This document shows positions 1 to 10,161 of a stretch of 64,000 nucleotides of DNA, in pieces. Under the pieces are notes generated by a model, which worked only from the letters and a program-made list of their open reading frames with translations, was not told the DNA's origin and did not search any database. Numbering within the stretch: position 1 is the first letter of the stretch; every line of letters starts with the position of its first letter. Origin of the DNA: Aegilops tauschii subsp. strangulata (lineage: Eukaryota > Streptophyta > Magnoliopsida > Poales > Poaceae); the NCBI RefSeq assembly GCF_002575655.3, contig NC_053037.3, forward strand, positions 503,758,544 through 503,822,543, given 5' to 3'. The position numbers and the translations under genes were made by a program.

Positions 1-20
1 CAGAACGTGTTGGAAATAGA

Positions 21-28
21 TGACGTCA
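21..28. other. TGACGTCA palindrome (ACGT-core bZIP-type site) in a subset of monomers
   Basis: The 8 bp perfect palindrome occurs at consensus 21-28 in r- and s-type monomers of the first 8 kb, for example 21-28, 706-713 and 2055-2062, and again from 30.7 kb onward. In most other monomers it is TGACGTCG, TGATGTCG or TGAAGTCA. The sequence matches the CRE/TGA-type bZIP site, but no gene lies nearby, so a regulatory role is not supported. Confidence 0.5.
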
Positions 29-281
29 CTTTGAATGATGCATACTGAATGCAAAAATAGGCTGGAGTTCAAATAAGTATAAAAACATTGAAGTGCCCGT
101 GTAATAGATGAGTTCTCGTCCGAAACCCTGATACTCCGAAAGAGATTGTCCAGATTGTACACGAGGAGCGTCCAGTTTTCGCCGTGACCCTCTCCACTCT
201 TTTGCACATGCTATGCGGGTGAAATGATGATACCATGCCATGTTCCAACATTTTCAGAGTTCATTTTGTAGTGATTTTCAA

Positions 282-327
282 TTTCACCGTCATTTAGCTC
301 TCTAAACAAATCGGTAAATGACTGAAA
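282..327. repeat. Imperfect inverted repeat (hairpin potential), one per monomer
   Basis: In the first monomer the left arm is tttca, a two-base cc bulge, then gtcattta (282-296). The right arm is taaatgactgaaa (315-327). The 13 pairs flank an 18-base loop. The same element occurs at about consensus 283-328 of nearly every monomer. Some types disrupt it: taaaagactg breaks one pair, and cacagtc or cgcagtc alters the bulge. A cruciform or hairpin is structurally possible. Function is unknown. Confidence 0.7.
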
Positions 328-1148
328 AACAGCAAATGATGTCAGAACGTGTTGGAAATTGATGACGTCGCTTTGAATGATGCATACTGAACGCAAAAAT
401 AGGCTGGAGTTCAAATAGGTTTAAAAAACATTGAAGTGCCCGTGTAACAGATGAGTTCTCGTCCGAAACCCTGATACTCCGAAAGAGATTGTCCAGTTTG
501 TACACGAGGTGCGTCCAGTTTTCGCCGTGACCCTCTCTACTCTTTTGCACATGCAATGCGGGTGAAACGATGATACCATGCAAAGTTCCAACATTTTCAG
601 AGTTCATTTTGTAGTGATTTTCAATTTCACCGTCATTTAGCTCTCTAAACAAATCGGTAAAAGACTGAAAAACAGCAAATGATGTCAGAACGTGTTGGAA
701 ATTGATGACGTCACTTTGAATGATGCATACTGAACGCAAAAATAGGCTGGAGTTCAAATAAGTTTAAAAACATTGAAGTGCCCGTGTAATAGATGAGTTC
801 TCGTCTGAAACCCTGATACTCCGAAAGAGATTGTCCAGATTGTACACGAGGAGCGTCCAGTTTTCGCCGTGACCCTCTCTACTCTTTAGCACATGCAATG
901 CGGGTGAAACGATGATACCATGCCAAGTTCAAACATTTTCAGAGTTCATTTTGTAGTGATTTTCAATTTCACCGTCATTTAGCTCTCTAAACAAATCGGT
1001 AAATGACTGAAAAACAGCAAATGATGTCAGAACGTGTTGGAAATTGATGACGTCGCTTTGAATGATGCATACTGAACGCAAAAATAGGCTAGAGTTCAAA
1101 TAGGTAAAAAACATTGAAGTGCCCGTGTAACAGATGAGTTCTCGTCCG

Positions 1149-1157
1149 AAACCCTAA
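1149..1157 (+). other. Telo-box-like nonamer AAACCCTAA (first of 15)
   Basis: A G-to-A change turns the usual aaaccctga into AAACCCTAA, identical to the plant telo box and to a piece of the plant telomere repeat. Starts of the copies I found: 1149, 8951, 19389, 22075, 24761, 27104, 30115, 31144, 32497, 33526, 36575, 40005, 44060, 55192 and 59264. Most belong to one monomer type (attatccag, ataccttgcc). The match is exact, but the consensus is only one base away, so chance is a real possibility. Confidence 0.6.
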
Positions 1158-1368
1158 TACTCCGAAAGAGATTGTCCAGTTTGTACACGAGGTGCATCCA
1201 GTTTTCGCCGTGACCCTCTCTACTCTTTTGCACATGCAATGCGGGTGAAACGATGATACCATGCCAAGTTCCAACATTTTCAGAGTTCATTTTGTAGTGA
1301 TTTTCAATTTCACCGTCATTTAGCTCTCTAAACAAATCGGTAAATGACTGAAAAACAGCAAATGATGT

Positions 1369-1692
1369 CAGAACGTGTTCGAAATTGATGACGTCGCTTT
1401 GAATGATGCATACTGAACGCAAAAATAGGCTGGAGTTCAAATAAGTTTAAAAAACATTGAAGTGCCCGTGTAACAGATGAGTTCTCGTCCGAAACCCTGA
1501 TACTCCGAAAGAGACTGTCCAGTTTGTACACGAGGTGCATCCTCTACTCTTTTGCACATGCTATGCGGGTGAAATGATGATACCATGCCAAGTTCCAACA
1601 TTTTCAGAGTTCATTTTGTAGTGATTTTCAATTTCACCGTCATTTAGCTCTCTAAACAAATCGGTAAAAGACTGAAAAACAGCAAATGATGT
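1369..1692. repeat. 324 bp deletion monomer (first of 47)
   Basis: Relative to the 343 bp form this monomer lacks 19 bp corresponding to consensus 172/173-190/191, giving gcatcctctactc. The same junction is present in all 47 short monomers I found. Starts: 1369, 2377, 3727, 8161, 9171, 9838, 10848, 11857, 13210, 14220, 15914, 16923, 17590, 18600, 19952, 20276, 21286, 22638, 22962, 23972, 25324, 25648, 25972, 27667, 27991, 28315, 28982, 31364, 34090, 35100, 41596, 41920, 42244, 45649, 45973, 46297, 46621, 47970, 48294, 48618, 48942, 52348, 55069, 57448, 59141, 61178, 63560. One shared breakpoint means a single deletion event later spread through the array. The short form is nearly always linked to gctatgcggg and gaaatgatg downstream. 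Confidence 0.93.
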
Positions 1693-4600
1693 CAGAACGT
1701 GTTGGAAATTGATGACGTCACTTTGAATGATGCATACTGAACGCAAAAATAGGCTGGAGTTCAAATAAGTTCAAAAACATTGAAGTGCCCGTGTAATAAA
1801 TGAGTTCTCGTCCGAAACCCTGATACTCCGAAAGAGACTGTCCAGTTTGTACACGAGGTGCGCCCAGTTTTCGCCGTGACCCTCTCTACTCTTTTGCACA
1901 TGCTATGCGGGTGAAATGATGATACCATTCCAAGTTCCAACATTTTCAGAGATCATTTTGTAGTGATTTTCAATTTCACCGTCATTTAGCTCTCTAAACA
2001 AATCGGTAAAAGACTGAAAAACAGCAAATGATGTCAGAACGTGTTGGAAATAGATGACGTCACTTTGAATGATGCATACTGAATGCAAAAATAGGCTGGA
2101 GTTCAAATAAGTATAAAAACATTGAAGTGCCCGTGTAATAGATGAGTTCTCGTCTGAAACCCTGATACTCCGAAAGAGATTGTCCAGATTGTACACGAGG
2201 AGCGTCCAGTTTTCGCCGTGACCCTCTCCACTCTTTTGCACATGCTATGCGGGTGAAATGATGATACCATGCCAAGTTCCAACATTTTCAGAGTTCATTT
2301 TGTAGTGATTTTCAATTTCACCGTCATTTAGCTCTCTAAACAAATCGGTAAATGACTGAAAAACAGCAAATGATGTCAGAACGTGTTGGAAATTGATGAC
2401 GTCGCTTTGAATGATGCATACTGAACGCAAAAATAGGCTAGAGTTCAAATAAGTTTAAAAAACATTGAAGTGCCCGTGTAACAGATGAGTTCTCGTCCGA
2501 AACCCTGATACTCTGAAAGAGATTGTCCAGTTTGTACACGAGGTGCATCCTCTACTCTTTTGCATATGCTATGCGGGTGAAATTATGGTACCATGCCAAG
2601 TTTCAACATTTTTGGAGTTCATTTTGTAGTGATTTTAAATTTCACCGTCGTTTAGCTCTCTAAACAAATCGGTAAATGACTGAAAAATAGTAAATGATGT
2701 CAGAACGTGTTGGAAATTGATGATGTCGCTTTGAATAATGCATACTGAACGCAAAAATAGGCTGGACTTCAAATAAGTTTAAAAAACATTGAAGTGCCCG
2801 TGTAACAGATGAGTTCTCGTCCGAAACCCTGATACTCCGGAAGAGATTGTCCAGTTTGTACACGAGGTGCGTCCAGTTTTCGCCGTGACCCTCTCTACTC
2901 TTTTGCACATGCAATGCGGGTGAAACGATGATACCATGCCAAGTTCCAACATTTTCAGAGTTCATTTTGTAGAGATTTTCAATTTCACCGTCATTTAGCT
3001 CTCTAAACAAATCGGTAAATGACTGAAAAACAGCAAATGATGTCAGAACGTGTTGGAAATTGATGACGTCACTTTGAATGATGCATACTGAACGCAAAAA
3101 TAGGCTGGAGTTCAAATAAGTTCAAAAACATTGAAGTGCCCGTGTAATAAATGAGTTCTCGTCCGAAACCCTGATACTCCGAAAGAGACTGTCCAGTTTG
3201 TACACGAGGTGCGCCCTGTTTTCGCCGTGACCCTCTCTACTATTTTGCACATGCTATGCGGGTGAAATGATGATACCATTCCAAGTTCCAACATTTTCAG
3301 AGATCATTTTGTAGTGATTTTAAATTTCACCGTCATTTAGCTCTCTAAACAAATCGGTAAAAGACTGAAAAACAGCAAATGATTCAGAACGTGTTCGAAA
3401 TTGATGACGTCGCTTTGAATGATGCATACTGAATGCAAAAATAGGCTGGAGTTCAAATAAGTTTAAAAACATTGAAGTGCCCGTGTAATAGATGAGTTCT
3501 CGTCTGAAACCCTGATACTCCGAAAGAGATTGTCCAGATTGTACACGAGGAGCGTCCAGTTTTCGCCGTGACCCTCTCCACTCTTTTGCACATGCTATGT
3601 GGGTGAAATGATGATACCATGCCAAGTTCCAACATTTTCAGAGTTCATTTTGTAGTGATTTTCAATTTCACCGTCATTTAGCTCTCTAAACAAATCGGTA
3701 AATGACTGAAAAACAGCAAATGATGTCAGAACGTGTTGGAAATTGATGACGTCGCTTTGAATGATGCATACTGAACGCAAAAATAGGCTAGAGTTCAAAT
3801 AAGTTTAAAAAACATTGAAGTGCCCGTGTAACAGATGAGTTCTCGTCCGAAACCCTGATACTCTGAAAGAGATTGTCCAGTTTGTACACGAGGTGCATCC
3901 TCTACTCTTTTGCATATGCTATGCGGGTGAAATTATGATACCATGCCAAGTTTCAACATTTTCGGAGTTCATTTTGTAGTGATTTTAAATTTCACCGTCG
4001 TTTAGCTCTCTAAACAAATCGGTAAATGACTGAAAAATAGTAAATGATGTCAGAACGTGTTGGAAATTGATGATGTCGCTTTGAATGATGCATACTGAAC
4101 GCAAAAATAGGCTGGACTTCAAATAAGTTTAAAAAACATTGAAGTGCCCGTGTAACAGATGAGTTCTCGTCCGAAACCTTGATACTCCGAAAGAGATTGT
4201 CCAGTTTGTACACGAGGTGCGTCCAGTTTTCGCCGTGACCCTCTCTACTCTTTTGCACATGCAATGCGGGTGAAACGATGATACCATGCCAAGTTCCAAC
4301 ATTTTCAGAGTTCATTTTGTAGTGATTTTCAATTTCACCGTCATTTAGCTCTCTAAACAAATCGGTAAATGACTGAAAAACAGCAAATGATGTCAGAACG
4401 TGTTGGAAATTGATGACGTCGCTTTGAATGATGCATACTGAACGCAGTAATAGGCTGGAGTTCAAATAGGTTTAAAAAACATTGAAGTGCCCGTGTAATA
4501 GATGAGTTCTCGTCCGAAACCCTGATACTCCGAAAGAGATTGTCCAGTTTGTACACGAGGTGCGTCCAGTTTTCGCCGTGACCCTCTCTACTCTTTTGCA

Positions 4601-7600
4601 CATGCAATGCGGGTGAAACGATGATACCATGCAAAGTTCCAACATTTTCAGAGTTCATTTTGTAGTGATTTTCAATTTCACCGTCATTTAGCTCTCTAAA
4701 CAAATCGGTAAAAGACTGAAAAACAGCAAATCATGTCAGAACGTGTTGGAAATTGATGACATCACTTTGAATGATGCATACTGAACGCAAAAATAGGCTG
4801 GAGTTCAAATAAGTTCAAAAACATTGAAGTGCCCGTGTAATAAATGAGTTCTCGTCCGAAACCCTGATACTCCGAAAGAGACTGTCCAGTTTGTACACGA
4901 GGTGCGCCCAGTTTTCGCCGTGACCCTCTCTACTCTTTTGCACATGCTATGCGGGTGAAATGATGATACCATTCCAAGTTCCAACATTTTCAGAGATCAT
5001 TTTGTAGTGATTTTCAATTTCACCGTCATTTAGCTCTCTAAACAAATCGGTAAAAGACTGAAAAACAGCAAATGATGTCAGAACGTGTTGGAAATAGATG
5101 ACGTCACTTTGAATGATGCATACTGAATGCAAAAATAGGCTGGAGTTCAAATAAGTTTAAAAACATTGAAGTGCCCGTGTAATAGATGAGTTCTCGTCTG
5201 AAACCCTGATACTCCGAAAGAGATTGTCCAGATTGTACACGAGGAGCGTCCAGTTTTCGCCGTGACCCTCTCCACTCTTTTGCACATGCTATGCGGGTGA
5301 AACGATGATACCATGCCAAGTTCCAACATTTTCAGAGTTCATTTTGTAGTGATTTTCAATTTCACCGTCATTTAGCTCTCTAAACAAATCGGTAAATGAC
5401 TGAAAAATAGTAAATGATGTCAGAACGTGTTGGAAATTGATGATGTCGCTTTGAATGATGCATACTGAACGCAAAAATAGGCTGGACTTCAAATAAGTTT
5501 AAAAAACATTGAAGTGCCCGTGTAACGGATGAGTTCTCGTCCGAAACCCTGATACTCCGAAAGAGATTGTCCAGTTTGTACACGAGGTGCGTCCAGTTTT
5601 CGCCGTGACCCTCTCTACTCTTTTGCACATGCAATGCGGGTGAAACGATGATACCATGCCAAGTTCCAACATTTTCAGAGTTCATTTTGTAGTGATTTTC
5701 AATTTCACCGTCATTTAGCTCTCTAAACAAATCGGTAAATGACTGAAAAACAGCAAATGATGTCAGAACGTGTTGGAAATTGATGACGTCGCTTTGAATG
5801 ATGCATACTGAACGCAAAAATAGGCTGGAGTTCAAATAGGTTTAAAAAACATTGAAGTGCCCGTGTAATAGATGAGTTCTCGTCCGAAACCCTGATACTC
5901 TGAAAGAGATTGTCCAGTTTGTACACGAGGTGCGTCCAGTTTTCGCCGTGACCCTCTCTACTCTTTTGCACATGCAATGCGGGTGAAACGATGATACCAT
6001 GCAAAGTTCCAACATTTTCAGAGTTCATTTTGTAGTGATTTTCAATTTCACCGTCATTTAGCTCTGTAAACAAATCGGTAAAAGACTGAAAAACAGCAAA
6101 TCATGTCAGAACGTGTTGGAAATTGATGACGTCACTTTGAATGATGCATACTGAACACAAAAATAGGCTGGAGTTCAAATAAGTTCAAAAACATTGAAGT
6201 GCCCGTGTAATAAATGAGTTCTCGTCCGAAACCCTGATACTCCGAAAGAGACTGTCCAGTTTGTACACGAGGTGCGCCCAGTTTTCGCCGTGACCCTCTC
6301 TACTCTTTTGCACATGCTATGCGGGTGAAATGATGATACCATTCCAAGTTCCAACATTTTCAGAGATCATTTTGTAGTGATTTTCAATTTCACCGTCATT
6401 TAGCTCTCTAAACAAATCGGTAAAAGACTGAAAAACAGCAAATGATGTTAGAACGTGTTGGAAATAGATGACGTCACTTTGAATGATGCATACTGAATGC
6501 AAAAATAGGCTGGAGTTCAAATAAGTTTAAAAACATTGAAGTGCCCGTGTAATAGATGAGTTCTCGTCTGAAACCCTGATACTCCGAAAGAGATTGTCCA
6601 GATTGTACACGAGGAGCGTCCAGTTTTCGCCGTGACCCTCTCCACTCTTTTGCACATGCTATGCGGGTGAAACGATGATACCATGCCAAGTTCCAACATT
6701 TTCAGAGTTCATTTTGTAGTGATTTTCAATTTCACCGTCATTTAGCTCTCTAAACAAATCGGTAAATGACTGAAAAATAGTAAATGATGTCAGAACGTGT
6801 TGGAAATTGATGATGTCGCTTTGAATGATGCATACTGAACGCAAAAATAGGCTGGACTTCAAATAAGTTTAAAAAACATTGAAGTGCCCGTGTAACAGAT
6901 GAGTTCTCGTCCGAAACCCTGATACTCCGAAAGAGATTGTCCAGTTTGTACACGAGGTGCGTCCAGTTTTCGCCGTGACCCTCTCTACTCTTTTGCACAT
7001 GCAATGCGGGTGAAACGATGATACCATGCCAAGTTCCAACATTTTCAGAGTTCATTTTGTAGTGATTTTCAATTTCACCGTCATTTAGCTCTCTAAACAA
7101 ATCGGTAAATGACTGAAAAACAGCAAATGATGTCAGAACGTGTTGGAAATTGATGACGTCGCTTTGAATGATGCATACTGAACGCAAAAATAGGCTGGAG
7201 TTCAAATAGGTTTAAAAAACATTGAAGTGCCCGTGTAATAGATGAGTTCTCGTCCGAAACCCTGATACTCTGAAAGAGATTGTCCAGTTTGTACACGAGG
7301 TGCGTCCAGTTTTCGCCGTGACCCTCTCTACTCTTTTGCACATGCAATGCGGGTGAAACGATGATACCATGCAAAGTTCCAACATTTTCAGAGTTCATTT
7401 TGTAGTGATTTTCAATTTCACCGTCATTTAGCTCTGTAAACAAATCGGTAAAAGACTGAAAAACAGCAAATCATGTCAGAACGTGTTGGAAATTGATGAC
7501 GTCACTTTGAATGATGCATACTGAACGCAAAAATAGGCTGGAGTTCAAATAAGTTCAAAAACATTGAAGTGCCCGTGTAATAAATGAGTTCTCGTCCGAA

Positions 7601-9170
7601 ACCCTGATACTCCGAAAGAGACTGTCCAGTTTGTACACGAGGTGCGCCCAGTTTTCGCCGTGACCCTCTCTACTCTTTTGCACATGCTATGCGGGTGAAA
7701 TGATGATACCATTCCAAGTTCCAACATTTTCAGAGATCATTTTGTAGTGATTTTCAATTTCACCGTCATTTAGCTCTCTAAACAAATCGGTAAAAGACTG
7801 AAAAACAGCAAATGATGTCAGAACGTGTTGGAAATAGATGACGTCACTTTGAATGATGCATACTGAATGCAAAAATAGGCTGGAGTTCAAATAAGTATAA
7901 AAACATTGAAGTGCCCGTGTAATAGATGAGTTCTCGTCTGAAACCCTGATACTCCGAAAGAGATTGTCCAGATTGTACACGAGGAGCGTCCAGTTTTCGC
8001 CGTGACCCTCTCCACTCTTTTGCACATGCTATGCGGGTGAAATGATGATACCATGCCAAGTTCCAACATTTTCAGAGTTCATTTTGTAGTGATTTTCAAT
8101 TTCACCGTCATTTAGCTCTCTAAACAAATCGGTAAATGACTGAAAAACAGCAAATGATGTCAGAACGTGTTGGAAATTGATGACGTCGCTCTGAATGATG
8201 CATACTGAACGCAAAAATAGGCTAGAGTTCAAATAAGTTTAAAAAACATTGAAGTGCCCGTGTAACAGATGAGTTCTCGTCCGAAACCCTGATACTCTGA
8301 AAGAGATTGTCCAGTTTGTACACGAGGTGCATCCTCTACTCTTTTGCATATGCTATGCGGGTGAAATTATGATACCATGCCAAGTTTCAACATTTTCGGA
8401 GTTCATTTTGTAGTGATTTTAAATTTCACCGTCGTTTAGCTCTCTAAACAAATCGGTAAATGACTGAAAAATAGTAAATGATGTCAGAACGTGTTGGAAA
8501 TTGATGATGTCGCTTTGAATGATGCATACTGAACGCAAAAATAGGCTGGACTTCAAATAAGTTTAAAAAACATTGAAGTGCCCGTGTAACAGATGAGTTC
8601 TCGTCCGAAACCCTGATACTCCGAAAGAGATTGTCCAGTTTGTACACGAGGTGCGTCCAGTTTTCGCCGTGACCCTCTCTACTCTTTTGCACATGCAATG
8701 CGGGTGAAACGATGATACCATGCCAAGTTCCAACATTTTCAGAGTTCATTTTGTAGTGATTTTCAATTTCACCGTCATTTAGCTCTCTAAACAAATCGGT
8801 AAATGACTGAAAAACAGCAAATGATGTCAGAACGTGTTGGAAATTGATGACGTCGCTTTGAATGATGCATACTGAACGCAAAAATAGGCTAGAGTTCAAA
8901 TAGGTTTAAAAAACATTGAAGTGCCCGTGTAACAGATGAGTTCTCGTCCGAAACCCTAATACTCCGAAAGAGATTGTCCAGTTTGTACACGAGGAGCGTC
9001 CAGTTTTCGCCGTGACCCTTTCTACTCTTTTGCACATGCTATGCGGGTGAAATGATGATACCATGCCAAGTTCCAACATTTTCAGAGTTCATTTTGTAGT
9101 GATTTTCAATTTCACCGTCATTTAGCTCTATAAACAAATCGGTAAATGACTGAAAAACAGCAAATGATGT
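1693..9170. repeat. Five-type higher-order repeat (r-s-t-u-v), 5 units
   Basis: Five monomer types recur in fixed order. Type r has taataaatg and gagactgtcc (starts 1693, 3044, 4737, 6107, 7477). Type s has ccagattg and gaggagcg (2035, 3385, 5079, 6449, 7819). Type t is the short monomer with gcatatgct (2377, 3727, 8161). Type u has gatgatgtcgct and gacttcaaat (2701, 4051, 5421, 6791, 8485). Type v has aggtttaaaaaac (4394, 5764, 7134, 8828). Units are r-s-t-u (1351 bp), r-s-t-u-v (1693), r-s-u-v (1370), r-s-u-v (1370) and r-s-t-u-v (1694). The two 1370 bp units are nearly identical over their whole length. Loss or gain of whole monomers t and v fits unequal exchange in register. Confidence 0.9.
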
Positions 9171-10161
9171 CAGAACGTGTTGGAAATTGATGAAGTCGCT
9201 TTGAATGATGCATACTGAACGCAAAAATAGGCTGGAGTTCAAATAAGTTTAAAAAACATTGAAGTGCCCGTGTAACAGATGAGTTCTCGTCCGAAACCCT
9301 GATACTCCGAAAGAGATTGTCCAGTTTGTACACGAGGTGCATCCTCTACTCTTTTGCACATGCTATGCGGGTGAAATGATGATACCATGCCAAGTTCCAA
9401 CATTTTCAGAGTTCATTTTGTAGTGATTTTCAATTTCACCGTCATTTAGCTCTCTAAACAAATCGATAAATGACTGAAAAACAGCAAATGATGTCAGAAC
9501 GTGTTGGAAATTGTTGATGTCGCTTTGAATGATGCATACTGAACGCAAAAATAGGCTGGAGTTCAAATAAGTTTAAAAAACATTGAAGTGCCCGTGTCAC
9601 AGATGAGTTCTCGTCCGAAACCCTGATACTCCGAAAGAGATTGTCCAGTTTGTACACGAGGTGCGTCCAGTTTTCGCCGTGGCCCTCTCTACTCTTTTGC
9701 ACATGCAATGCGGGTGAAACGATGATACCATGCCAAGTTCCAACATTTTCAGAGTTCATTTTGTAGTGATTTTCAATTTCACCATCATTTAGCTCTCTAA
9801 ACAAATCGGTAAATGACTGAAAAACAGCAAATGATGTCAGAACGTGTTCGAAATTGATGACGTCGCTATGAATGATGCATACTGAACGCAAAAATAGGCT
9901 GGAGTTCAAATAAGTTTAAAAAACATTGAAGTGCCCGTGTAACAGATGAGTTCTCGTCCGAAACCCTGATACTCCGAAAGAGATTGTCCAGTTTGTACAC
10001 GAGGTGCATCCTCTACTCTTTTGCACATTCTATGCGGGTGAAATGATGATACCATGCCAAGTTCCAACATTTTCAGAGTTGATTTTGTAGTGATTTTCAA
10101 TTTCACCGTCATTTAGCTCTCTAAACAAATCGGTAAATGACTGAAAAACAGCAAATGATGT
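9171..10161. repeat. Transition segment, monomers 28-30 (short-long-short)
   Basis: Monomers start at 9171 (324 bp), 9495 (343 bp) and 9838 (324 bp). They link the five-type repeat on the left to the trimer repeat on the right. The monomer at 9171 has gatgaagtcgc and ctctataaac. The one at 9495 has ttgttgatgtcgc and gtgtcacag. The one at 9838 has gttcgaaat with tcgctatgaat. I cannot assign them to either neighbouring higher-order unit. Confidence 0.8.

Larger units (their letters stand above)
1..1692. repeat. Array segment, monomers 1-5, mixed lead-in
   Basis: Monomers start at 1, 343, 686, 1028 and 1369, with lengths 342, 343, 342, 341 and 324. Monomer 1 is of the same type as those at 2035 and 7819: it shares tagatgacgtcac, gaatgcaaaa, gtataaaaac, ccagattg and ctctccactc. 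Its left partner lies outside the window. The monomer at 1028 has aggtaaaaaac, two bases shorter than its relatives. The monomer at 1369 is the 19 bp deletion form. I do not see a complete higher-order unit here. Confidence 0.85.

Noticed and set aside
78..84. TATA box (TATAAAA) in the monomers at 1, 2035 and 7819.
   Set aside because: Only three monomers have it, no gene follows, and it is one allele of a slippage-prone A-run.
205..221. CENP-B box around the cgggt in each monomer.
   Set aside because: Position 10 A and the CGGG at 13-16 fit, but the required TTCG at 2-5 is replaced by caca. It is a half match only.
215..245. 5S ribosomal RNA gene, because the unit length fits 5S rDNA and gatgataccatg recalls the start of 5S rRNA.
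   Set aside because: The likeness is limited to about ten bases. The rest of the 120-base gene, its internal promoter and a T-run terminator are absent.
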